A DNA stretch of 64,000 bases from the NCBI GenBank assembly GCA_046154185.1, contig JBJXGE010000020.1, positions 54,944 to 118,943 of the forward strand. Reading direction: 5' to 3'. Origin of the DNA: JBJXGE01 sp046154185. GTDB taxonomy: Bacteria; Planctomycetota; UBA8108; UBA1146; JAJFFE01. Under the pieces are notes generated by a model. It was not told the DNA's origin and did no database searches. It was given only the letters and a program-made list of their open reading frames with translations. Positions 44,422-52,509 of the stretch are shown here, piece by piece; the stretch's first letter is position 1; every line of letters begins with the position of its first letter. Position numbers and translations under genes: made by a program.

Positions 44422-47225
44422 TGCGAAGCCGCGGCCGATTAGCCCTCCTGTGTTTGCTGGCCGTCGCGAGTTCCGCGACCTACGGCTGCAACCGTTTCGA
44501 TCCGCGTCGCGGCATCGGCACGGCGCCGGCCGGTCCGCCGGGTGATGGCGGCGAAGGCATCGGCGTGAGTTCGCAGATCGCTGTCGAGTACCCACTGTTT
44601 GGCGGGTTGCAAGACGCGGTTGCCGGAGACGGGACGATTTATCTCGCTTGGCAGGACGCCGACGATAACAACGACGCGCCCGATTCGATTCGCTATCGCG
44701 TCTATCTCGCCTCTGGTCCCGGCGATCAGCAATTCACGCTCCCGGCGCTGAGCACCCAGCCGGGCGCGCTGTCGGCATCACTGGCCGGCCTTGTCAACGG
44801 CGTGACTTACTTTGTCGTCGTCCGCGCCGTCGATACCGAAGGCTTCGAAGACGAGAATCGCGTCGAGTGGGCGGCCACGCCAAACTCCGTGCGCTACATC
44901 GATGCGACGGCAAGCGCAATCGGGGCTGATGGGCTCACACCGACGACCGCGTTCCCCACGACCGGCGCCGCGGTTGGTGCCGCGATTGGGCTCGGTGGCG
45001 TCAATTTCTACGTTCGTGGTGGCAGCTACACGCAAAACGTCGTGCTATTCGCGGGCATGTGCCTCTACGGTGGGTTCGATTCGAGCTTCACGCCGGAGTT
45101 GCGGGATCCGCTCGCGCACGCCTCCGTGATCTCGAGCTCGTTCGCCGGCGATGTCGTCACAATGCTGAGCGGCAGCGAGTTGACAGTCATCGACGGCTGC
45201 GTGCTCGACGGCAATCACACCGCGAGCAATGGAGTGCGCGCCGATGACGCGTTTGTCCGCATCAGTCGCTGCGAGATTCGGGACAATTTGCTCCACGGCG
45301 TCGAGCTTCGTTCCGATCATCTCTCCGGCTCCGCCATCGAAGGCAGCGTGCGCAATTGCGCAATCGTGGGCTCTGGCGGCGAGGGTTTGTTGATTGCGGC
45401 GCTCACGGATCTCGTGATCGACAACAACAGTATTCGCGACAACGCCAACGAGGGTATTGAAAGCCAATGGGTGTTTGCGGCCACTGGCTACGACACGCGC
45501 ATCGAAGTGACTCGGAATGTGGTTCTGCGCAACGGCAACGAAGGCATCGATTTGGACTTCGCGGAAGTCTCGGAGCTCGATCCGACCCTCAGCGCCGGGG
45601 CGCGCTTGCGCGTCGTGGTGCGGAACAATCTCGTACGCGACAATCGCGAAGGCGGCATCAACATCGATCTCGACTTTGAAAACAGCGACCGCATCGATTT
45701 CCGCGCGCGCGTGGAAGATAACCAGGTGAATGCGAACGGCGTGGCGGGGATCCTCGTCGATGGAGATGCGATGGGCGCCCTGCGTTTTGCGCGCAATGCG
45801 ATCACCGCGAACCGTGGACCGGGGCTCGTGATCTCGGGCACGCCGATGGGGCCGTGGGTCCGCATACTGAACAGTCGCATCAGCGGCAACGCCGGCGCCG
45901 GAATCGTCGTGAACGACCATCTCGGTCTTGAGCTACGCTATTCGCTCTTGAGTTGGAACGGCGGCGGCGCACTCACGGCCCGACTCGCCTTCGTCGACGC
46001 AAGCGGATGCATTTTCGCATCGAACGACGGCAGCGTCGTAGCGCCGAGTCGGCTGCGCTATTCGATCGTGTATGAAGACGCCGTACCCGCGGGAATTGGG
46101 CCCGACATTGTGACGGCGGAGCCGCGGCTGCAACATCAGCCCGTGTTCGTCGCCCGCGTCGTTGGGCAGGTGGCCGGCGCTGGAGTCATTCCGCTCGCCA
46201 GTTCAGCGGGCTTTCTCGTCGGCGATCTCGTCGAGGTTCGCGACGATGGCGTGGCGCGAATCGTCACGGCGGTCGGCGCGAACAGTGTCACGGTTTCGCC
46301 GGCGCCCGACGATGCCATGGCCACGGGCGACGCGATCTACAATCATCGTGGCTTCGACGATGTCCAAGAGCGCGAAGGCTTGCTGACGACGAGCCCCGCG
46401 ATCAATGCCGGGGACCCTCTCGAGCGCGATCGAGATGGGAGCGTGCCGGACCTCGGGACTATCGGAGGCGATACGCCCGGAAACGTCGGTGTCGAGACTG
46501 GCCTAGCGCTCGAGGAGAGCGCGCTCGAACTCACGGCCGCGCGACCGTCGGCGGGCATGCTCAGCACCGAGCTCGAGTCGTCATTTTGGTTCAATCAGGA
46601 GCCGTCGATAGCGGTCGCACAAAGCGTGCGGATGTTTGTCGATGGCGCCATCGTTCCGCGTGTCGTGAAACTCGTGGCGGGTGATCAGCGGATCGACATC
46701 AAGCCGGTGGCGCCGATCGCCGCGGGTCAACAGATCTCGATCGAGTTCTTGCTGCGCGCGCTGAATCCCGCCAACGAGCAATTCCCGACCGACCCACGCA
46801 CGCACTTTTTTTTCGACTTCCGAGCCGCCGCCGCTTTGGGTGACGGCGAAGGCATCGGACCCGAGTTGGATGGCACGACCGCCACGGCGACTCAGCTCGC
46901 GCCCGTGCCGGTCATCGCGAGCGGAAGTACTGGGTTCGCCGGCGATCGTGACTGGTATCGCATGGAACTCGCCGCCGGCCGCGTGATCTTCGCCGAGCTT
47001 GTCGCCGGGCGCGCCGAATCGCCGCTTGTGGCGCGGCTCACGCTACTCGCAGCGGACGGTGTGACGGTGCTTGCAACCGCCGCCGCCGCCCCGCCGACTT
47101 CGCTCGATCCGATCCTCGCGCCTTACACGGCGGGCGCCGACACGAGCGTTTACGTCGTCGTCGAAAGCGTGGACGCCGAGGGTTCGCTCGATCGGCGCTA
47201 TGCGCTGCACCTCGATATCAGATAG
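44421..47225 (+). CDS. Right-handed beta-helix lipoprotein (paralogue 2)
   Basis: A 934-residue protein. ATG 44421 shares its first base with the porin stop. The N-terminus (LALLCLLAVASSATYGC) is a probable lipoprotein signal. An FN3-like module (about 60-165) ends in DENRVEWAATPNSVRYIDA, followed by a beta-helix (about 180-560) of repeats such as CEIRDNLLHGV, NNSIRDNANEGI and DNQVNANGVAGI. A mixed beta region follows, and the last 110 residues look like a separate pre-peptidase-type beta-sandwich (GDRDWYRMELAAGRVIFAEL). It is paralogous to 29085-31469 and may act on or hold the exported polysaccharide. Confidence 0.78.
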   Translation: MRSRGRLALLCLLAVASSATYGCNRFDPRRGIGTAPAGPPGDGGEGIGVSSQIAVEYPLFGGLQDAVAGDGTIYLAWQDADDNNDAPDSIRYRVYLASGPGDQQFTLPALSTQPGALSASLAGLVNGVTYFVVVRAVDTEGFEDENRVEWAATPNSVRYIDATASAIGADGLTPTTAFPTTGAAVGAAIGLGGVNFYVRGGSYTQNVVLFAGMCLYGGFDSSFTPELRDPLAHASVISSSFAGDVVTMLSGSELTVIDGCVLDGNHTASNGVRADDAFVRISRCEIRDNLLHGVELRSDHLSGSAIEGSVRNCAIVGSGGEGLLIAALTDLVIDNNSIRDNANEGIESQWVFAATGYDTRIEVTRNVVLRNGNEGIDLDFAEVSELDPTLSAGARLRVVVRNNLVRDNREGGINIDLDFENSDRIDFRARVEDNQVNANGVAGILVDGDAMGALRFARNAITANRGPGLVISGTPMGPWVRILNSRISGNAGAGIVVNDHLGLELRYSLLSWNGGGALTARLAFVDASGCIFASNDGSVVAPSRLRYSIVYEDAVPAGIGPDIVTAEPRLQHQPVFVARVVGQVAGAGVIPLASSAGFLVGDLVEVRDDGVARIVTAVGANSVTVSPAPDDAMATGDAIYNHRGFDDVQEREGLLTTSPAINAGDPLERDRDGSVPDLGTIGGDTPGNVGVETGLALEESALELTAARPSAGMLSTELESSFWFNQEPSIAVAQSVRMFVDGAIVPRVVKLVAGDQRIDIKPVAPIAAGQQISIEFLLRALNPANEQFPTDPRTHFFFDFRAAAALGDGEGIGPELDGTTATATQLAPVPVIASGSTGFAGDRDWYRMELAAGRVIFAELVAGRAESPLVARLTLLAADGVTVLATAAAAPPTSLDPILAPYTAGADTSVYVVVESVDAEGSLDRRYALHLDIR

Positions 47226-47231
47226 CAAAAC

Positions 47232-47621
47232 CTAGCGCCCAACAGCGGTCGCGACTTGATTCAGCGAGAAGCCGATCCCATACGCAGTCCAGAGCGACCA
47301 GCCGACGATCGAACCCACGAGCGTCCGCCAGTTGGATCGAACGGTGTACATCCAAGGCAGCACTGCGACCGCGATCGACAACACAACCATGCCGATGTTC
47401 GCGATCAAACTTTGGAGCTGGAAATTCGGCAGCGTCTTGGCGTGCGACAACGGTCCGCCAACGCCGAGCAACCACGTGTCCATGAGTTGTGACTGCGCGA
47501 AGAAATAATACAGAACCCCCAGCGAGCAGATCTGTACGGCCACATAGAGCAGGATCACGCGCTTGGCGGCCTTCGCGCGCGAGCACTTTCCACCGCTCTT
47601 CTTTGCGGGTTTGTCTGACAT
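47232..47621 (-). CDS. Small membrane protein, unknown function
   Basis: A 129-residue protein with a basic, Lys-rich N-terminus (MSDKPAKKSGGKCSRAKAAK) and three predicted membrane helices (about 22-44, 70-92 and 98-118). No family is recognised. The start at 47621 has GGAGCG just upstream; the open frame continues far upstream but without membrane or coding character. It converges on the beta-helix gene with six bases between stops. Confidence 0.55.
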   Translation of the reverse strand: MSDKPAKKSGGKCSRAKAAKRVILLYVAVQICSLGVLYYFFAQSQLMDTWLLGVGGPLSHAKTLPNFQLQSLIANIGMVVLSIAVAVLPWMYTVRSNWRTLVGSIVGWSLWTAYGIGFSLNQVATAVGR

Positions 47622-47888
47622 CGGCGCTCCTTGATTTTTGACCTCTCCTCTAGCGAGATCGGTCGTTCGCCCCGGCCGACTTAATGGCATCCCCGTCGCC
47701 ACGGGCTGCGTCCGCCGATTATTTTCCGGAATTCTTTGCGCCCCGTGCCCCCAGACGTCGCTTGACCGGTGACACGAACGACGGTGCGGCCAGTTGCGCC
47801 GCGCACCGGACCCTGGTCCGAGCCAAGTGGCGTCGAGCGTGTCGGTTTGGCTCCACGCGCCGCCTTGCGGCTGGGAACGGAATCGGTC

Positions 47889-49772
47889 ATGCAGCGCACA
47901 ACGACCTGCAGCTTGGCTCTTGTTGCCGTCATCGCACTTGGTCTCGTAGCGAACGGACAGGGCACGACACTTGAGTACGATGGTCTGACACATCTTCCGT
48001 TGGGGACGGCGACTCTGAGCGTCGACCCGCCGACGCACGAACTTATCGTTGGGAACATAGGTTCCAGCGGCCAAGACGGCGTCGCAGTCGTCCTCAGCGA
48101 ATTCGATGGTTTGCGGGTTCACATGCCCGTCATGCCACCGGTCATGCCGATCGGGTCGTCGATGGTCTCCCGCTACTTTGGACCGGAGGGCCCCGTGATT
48201 GTTCAAGCCGGCGAACTCGTGACGACTCGCACGCCGAACGGCATCAGCTTCGCCCCCAGTTGGCCACCGAGTTCACTCGGCACGCCGACCACCGGCACCA
48301 TTCGCATCTACGACTCGAATCTCCTGGTACATGAAGTGAGCGGTGTCGCCGGCGGCGGCCCAGAGCTCGAGAATCCACCCCCGATCTTTAGAGTCCGAGT
48401 CGACTGCGATTGGCAGCGTCGTCGCTGGACAATCACGATCGATCATCGCGGCCCGATGCTCTCGCAGGGCGCGACGTTCCATGGCACACGCATCGAGTTC
48501 GAGTCCGACGATCCCACCGTCGGACCCAGTCTCATTACGGAGGCGCAAATGGTAGCGCAGGATTTGCCCGCGATCGTCGTGAGCTCTGAGAAAGTGCAGT
48601 TCCAGGATTTCCATTTCGCAGCGCATGGCGCCGCGACGTTTTTCGGCTACACCGGCTCCGATGGTCAGCGTCGGCTCGAAGTTCGCAACCTGGGTTCGTC
48701 CGGCGAGGACGGTGTGAGCGTCGATCTCGGCCTCAGCTCGGACGCGTCCGTGTCGTGGGATCCGCTCTCGTCGCCGCCCGGCGCGTTGAGCTCGTTGGTT
48801 GTCAGCTCGTCGGGAATCGTCGCCGGCGACGATCAAGAACTCGGGAGCGTTGCTTGCGCCCAGCAACCGACCGGCTCGGTCCGCTGCACGCCCGATTACT
48901 CGCCGATCAGCGCCACGTCGGTACGCGTCGAAGTCTGGAGTCAAGGCACGATGATGTTGTCGCTCCCGGGTCTCGTCGATCCAGTGATCGAATCCGACGG
49001 CGACGAACTCCCGTTTCGCTGTGGCAAGCTCAATAACTGGCCGGTGCTTTGTCTCTGGTTCGAGTGGCTGACCCAACGCACGTTCAACATCAACGGGCTC
49101 GTCGTGACGGTCGGTGACGAGATTCGCATGATCGCTGAGAACAGTGTCGAGGTCACTACTTTGACCGGATTCAGCTTCTCGACGGTTGCCATCACGGAGA
49201 TGGCTTTCACCGCCGTCACCAGCGTTCCATACGACATTCCCCCGATCACCGACATCGCCGCGACCCTGGACACCGACGGCGATGTGACGCTGTCATGGAC
49301 CAGCCCAATTGTCTACAGTGGGATGGAAGTGTACGTCGACGATGTGCATTTCGCGACACTGGACGGTTCGGTGGAGGAGATCGACTTGGGTGACACGCCC
49401 AGCACTGCAAGAATCACGATCACGATTTGCCTCTGCCGTGGCTGCTGCATCACAATCATCATCGACCTGGGCGTAATTCTGCCGCCCCCCACCCCGGCCT
49501 ATTCTCGCGGCGACGCCAACGGCGACATGAGCCTCAACATCGGCGACGCGATCTTCCTGTTGTCGTACGCCTTCTCCGAGGGTACGGCGCCGGGTTGCCT
49601 CTCCAGCGCCGACTCGAACGACGACGGCGCGTTCAACATCGCCGACGTGATCTCCATTCTGAGCTACCTCTTCTCGGGTGGCGCAGCGCTCGCGCCGCCT
49701 TTCCCGGGCTGCGGTCCAGATACGACGCCGGACACGCTCGGTTGCCTGAGCTTCACGGGCTGCGCGCCATAA
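47889..49772 (+). CDS. Secreted protein with internal duplication and dockerin-like tail
   Basis: A 627-residue protein with a signal peptide (TTTCSLALVAVIALGLVANG). Two copies of an unrecognised domain are marked by HELIVGNIGSSGQDGVAVVL and RLEVRNLGSSGEDGVSVDL about 215 residues apart. An FN3-like segment (VTLSWTSPIVYSGMEVYVDD) and a Cys-rich strand (ITICLCRGCCITIIID) follow. The tail has two EF-hand-like repeats (GDANGDMSLNIGDAIFLL and ADSNDDGAFNIADVISIL). The open frame extends to 47769, but the signal peptide begins at 47889. A clear terminator follows. Confidence 0.7.
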   Translation: MQRTTTCSLALVAVIALGLVANGQGTTLEYDGLTHLPLGTATLSVDPPTHELIVGNIGSSGQDGVAVVLSEFDGLRVHMPVMPPVMPIGSSMVSRYFGPEGPVIVQAGELVTTRTPNGISFAPSWPPSSLGTPTTGTIRIYDSNLLVHEVSGVAGGGPELENPPPIFRVRVDCDWQRRRWTITIDHRGPMLSQGATFHGTRIEFESDDPTVGPSLITEAQMVAQDLPAIVVSSEKVQFQDFHFAAHGAATFFGYTGSDGQRRLEVRNLGSSGEDGVSVDLGLSSDASVSWDPLSSPPGALSSLVVSSSGIVAGDDQELGSVACAQQPTGSVRCTPDYSPISATSVRVEVWSQGTMMLSLPGLVDPVIESDGDELPFRCGKLNNWPVLCLWFEWLTQRTFNINGLVVTVGDEIRMIAENSVEVTTLTGFSFSTVAITEMAFTAVTSVPYDIPPITDIAATLDTDGDVTLSWTSPIVYSGMEVYVDDVHFATLDGSVEEIDLGDTPSTARITITICLCRGCCITIIIDLGVILPPPTPAYSRGDANGDMSLNIGDAIFLLSYAFSEGTAPGCLSSADSNDDGAFNIADVISILSYLFSGGAALAPPFPGCGPDTTPDTLGCLSFTGCAP

Positions 49773-49806
49773 CGCGTCGCGACCGCGCAGCAGTTCAAAA
49801 CGATGT

Positions 49807-49852
49807 GCGCCCGTCGGAAGCCAAGTTTGGCGACCGACGGGCGCGCGCTTTT
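49807..49852 (+). terminator. Rho-independent terminator after the dockerin-tailed gene
   Basis: 11-bp arms GCGCCCGTCGG (49807-49817) and CCGACGGGCGC (49834-49844), with GCCAA/TTGGC pairing inside the loop, then GCGCTTTT. Confidence 0.65.
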
Positions 49853-49978
49853 GGAACAAGATGTTACGGGGCGCCAGCACATCGTAGACGAACGATGCCA
49901 GACTTTTGATCGACCGTGATGGAGGCGGGCGCTCTCCTCCACGCGCGCGTTGAGCCGGCGTTCACACAGTGAATCCCA

Positions 49979-51496
49979 TCAGCTCCGCAAACGACGCGCT
50001 GCTGACGCGATCGCCGTCAGCTTTTGCTCAGCGACTTCCGCCGAACTGATGGGATTGTCGGCGAACGTGGCAAAACCGCAATCCGGAGTGAGAAGCACTC
50101 GGTCGCGACCGAAGAGCTCGACTGCGCGTCGCGTCTTCGCGACGATCTCGTCGACACTCTCGATACTGTCGAGCTTTTGATTGACGACGCCGACGCCGAT
50201 TCGGCTCTCCGCCGGCAACTCCGCGAGCACCTCGAGTTCACCCGCGCGCGGCGTACAAAGCTCGAGAAAGTAAGTGCCCAGCGCGAGCGACTTGAGGAGC
50301 GGCACGAGCGGCCGATAGTCGCCGCTCAGCGCAACCGACTCGTCACGCGTCCAGTTGCCGCGACAAATATGGAGCGCCGTGCGCTCGCGCGGCACACCGG
50401 CAACGACGCGGCGGATGAGCTCGCCCGCGAACTCGAGTTCCTCGGCCATCGGCCGCTTCGCGCCGAGCGCACCGCACATGAAGCTACGTTGCTGCGCAGC
50501 GCCGCCGAAGACCACTTCGCTCAATACCGGCTCGTCGAACTGAACGATCGCGGCGCCCCTGGCGAGTAAGTCCTGCAATTCCTCGCGCAGCACGCGCACG
50601 ATGTCGTCGGCGAGCGACTCGCGCGATTCGTAAGCGCGATCGGAGATGCACTCCATCCACATCGTGCGCGTGAGGAGGTACGGACCCGGCAGAGCCACCT
50701 TTGCCGGTTGCGCTGTGATGTGCTGCACGAAAGCGAGTTCGTGCGCCGCGATCGACCGTGTCCGCACGAGTGGACCGAACACAGCCGGATGGCGAACGTC
50801 CGCGGCCGGCACGTCGAGCGCGCGCAACTCCCGTTCAAATTCCTCGGGGTCGTCGACGAGCGGCAGCAAATCCGTGAGCGGAATGAGCTGGCAATTGTCG
50901 AGTCGTCCGCCGACAAAGCTCGCGTAACCATCGCGCCGCTGCTCGCCGTCGGTGACGAGATCGACGCCGGCTCGGAGTTGCGCTTCGACGGCGAGCCGAA
51001 CGGCGTCATCCGCCGTCGCTTGAAACTCCGCTTCGGAAAGTCGCCCTTCCATGTGTTCGTGAATCGCTTTGAGAAGCCATCGCGGACGCGGCCAACTACC
51101 GATTCCTGTGACGGCTAGCGGCGGCAAAGGCGCGCGCGGCGCTAACGCATTCGACGACGCCAAAGGAGCACTCGCGACGCGCGAGCTGCTCGCACGCACC
51201 ACTGGTTCGGCGGCGACTCCAGCCGCTCGCTGCTCGGCGAGCGCGCCTTTGCAAACAAGAAAACTCCGCTGCACACCGTGCCGTGTCCACGACACCAGCT
51301 CATTGCCGGTCATGCGACACCACGCCGGCAGTTCTTCGTCGACGGACGATTCCGTCGAGCGGATCTCGAGCAACTGCCCACGATCGAGCGGATCGATGTG
51401 TCGCCGAATCAGCAGCAGCAAGCCATTGCCGCAGTCGAGATCGCCGCCGTCGAAGCTAACGCTCGGTGTCAAGTCGTGGCGCGCGCTCGGCTGCAT
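49979..51496 (-). CDS. TusA-like domain fused to a core MetE-type methyltransferase
   Basis: A 505-residue fusion. Residues 1-90 are a TusA-like sulfur-carrier domain in which the usual GxxCPxP becomes DLDCGNGLLLLIRR, with the rest of the fold kept (PAWCRMTGNELVSW). After a linker, residues 125-500 match the C-terminal barrel of cobalamin-independent methionine synthase: GIGSWPRP, DLVTDGEQRRDGYASF and all four zinc ligands (His and Cys in ALHICRGN, Glu in TYFLELCTP, Cys in LLTPDCGFA). The folate-binding N-terminal half of MetE is absent, so the methyl donor is probably not methyl-tetrahydrofolate. Start and upstream stop overlap as TAATG, so it is coupled to the DsrE-like gene. Confidence 0.8.
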   Translation of the reverse strand: MQPSARHDLTPSVSFDGGDLDCGNGLLLLIRRHIDPLDRGQLLEIRSTESSVDEELPAWCRMTGNELVSWTRHGVQRSFLVCKGALAEQRAAGVAAEPVVRASSSRVASAPLASSNALAPRAPLPPLAVTGIGSWPRPRWLLKAIHEHMEGRLSEAEFQATADDAVRLAVEAQLRAGVDLVTDGEQRRDGYASFVGGRLDNCQLIPLTDLLPLVDDPEEFERELRALDVPAADVRHPAVFGPLVRTRSIAAHELAFVQHITAQPAKVALPGPYLLTRTMWMECISDRAYESRESLADDIVRVLREELQDLLARGAAIVQFDEPVLSEVVFGGAAQQRSFMCGALGAKRPMAEELEFAGELIRRVVAGVPRERTALHICRGNWTRDESVALSGDYRPLVPLLKSLALGTYFLELCTPRAGELEVLAELPAESRIGVGVVNQKLDSIESVDEIVAKTRRAVELFGRDRVLLTPDCGFATFADNPISSAEVAEQKLTAIASAARRLRS

Positions 51497-51858
51497 TAGT
51501 AGGTGATGGCCGGGGCGCCGTCGCTCAAAAACTCGACGAGTTTGGCGCCGCCGACGATCGTCGCGCCATCGATGAGGTTTTTCTCATCTAGGTGGCGTTT
51601 CTTGAAGCACGGCGAGCAAACGTACATCTTGCCGCCGGCTTTCACGAAATTGTTCATGAGCTCCTTGAGCGGCGCGAAACCCTCTTCGTGGATCGAATCC
51701 GCGAAGCCCTTTTGCGACAGTCGCACGCCCTCGATGCTCAAAAACACCAGCGTGTCTTTGTCGGACGCCACGGCCGCGTTCGCGACCACGAACGCCACCG
51801 TCGCCTTATCAGCGTTGTCCTTCGCGGCAGTTAAACTGACGCAAAATTTCTTGGTCAC
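51496..51858 (-). CDS. DsrE-family sulfur-relay protein
   Basis: A 120-residue single-domain DsrE-like protein. AFVVANAAVASDKDTLVFLS is the first strand-helix unit, and the conserved Cys pair is in GGKMYVCSPCFKKRHLDE, followed by DGATIVGGAKLVEFL. DsrE relatives accept and pass persulfide sulfur, often with TusA. GTG 51858 follows AAAGGA. It lies four bases after the Cys-rich TusA-like gene and overlaps the TusA-MetE fusion gene. Confidence 0.8.
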   Translation of the reverse strand: MTKKFCVSLTAAKDNADKATVAFVVANAAVASDKDTLVFLSIEGVRLSQKGFADSIHEEGFAPLKELMNNFVKAGGKMYVCSPCFKKRHLDEKNLIDGATIVGGAKLVEFLSDGAPAITY

Positions 51859-51862
51859 GGTC

Positions 51863-52492
51863 TCAATCCTTTCTTCGCGCTATCCAGTAACGCGGGTGCT
51901 GACTCGCAAGCAATTTGTGTCGCGTGAGACCGCACCACGCCGGTAAGTCTTCCGGCGCGCCGGGGTCGCGCGCCGTGAGTAGCAACACATCGCCCGCGCT
52001 CATCGTCGCGAGCCGTTGGCGCAGTTCCAGCACTAAATCGCCGCAGCCCATGTCGCCGGCATCCCAGACGGCGTGCGGCGCAATTTCATTTGCACTCGCT
52101 TCCCGCATCGGCGGCTCCTCGCGCACCGCTGCGCCCGGCTGAATCGAATCGACTGGCGCTCCGGACGCCGCCGGCCACAAGCAAGTCGGCAACGCGCCCG
52201 CCGAAAATCCCTCGTCTTGCGCCGCCCACAGCCAGCCCGCGTGATGACACGGGCGACTTAGTACGTAGCTCAACAAGTGATTGCGCAGTTCTTCGGCATC
52301 ACGCTCGACGAGGCCGGCCAAGCAACTCGCGCAGTAGGCTTCACGCTTGTAACCGAGCGCGTGCCCCATGAGCGCTTCGTGCGCACACGTCACCTTTTGG
52401 CAACCACGACACGGGCTGCCGCGCAGCTTTCGCAAATCGCTGACAAGCTCCGCGGCGCGCACGGTATCGAGTTCAACCTGACCGTCACTCAT
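51863..52492 (-). CDS. Cys-rich protein with C-terminal TusA-like domain
   Basis: A 209-residue protein. The first 90 residues hold a possible zinc site: CRGCQKVTC, then YCASC, then RPCHH. A flexible linker with CLWPAASG follows. The last 75 residues are TusA-like (AGDMGCGDLVLELRQRL, DLPAWCGLTRHKLL), again with Cys-Gly where TusA has Cys-Pro. The N-terminal domain is not one I recognise. As first gene of the sulfur cluster it could hold or deliver persulfide sulfur to the DsrE-like protein and the fusion enzyme. Confidence 0.7.
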   Translation of the reverse strand: MSDGQVELDTVRAAELVSDLRKLRGSPCRGCQKVTCAHEALMGHALGYKREAYCASCLAGLVERDAEELRNHLLSYVLSRPCHHAGWLWAAQDEGFSAGALPTCLWPAASGAPVDSIQPGAAVREEPPMREASANEIAPHAVWDAGDMGCGDLVLELRQRLATMSAGDVLLLTARDPGAPEDLPAWCGLTRHKLLASQHPRYWIARRKD

Positions 52493-52509
52493 GGCACTCG
52501 CTCACACTC

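Noticed and set aside
49979..52492. Part of a dissimilatory sulfur-oxidation (dsr or sHdr) cluster
   Set aside because: No dsrAB, sox or hdr-like genes in the window; the partner is a MetE-type methyltransferase.
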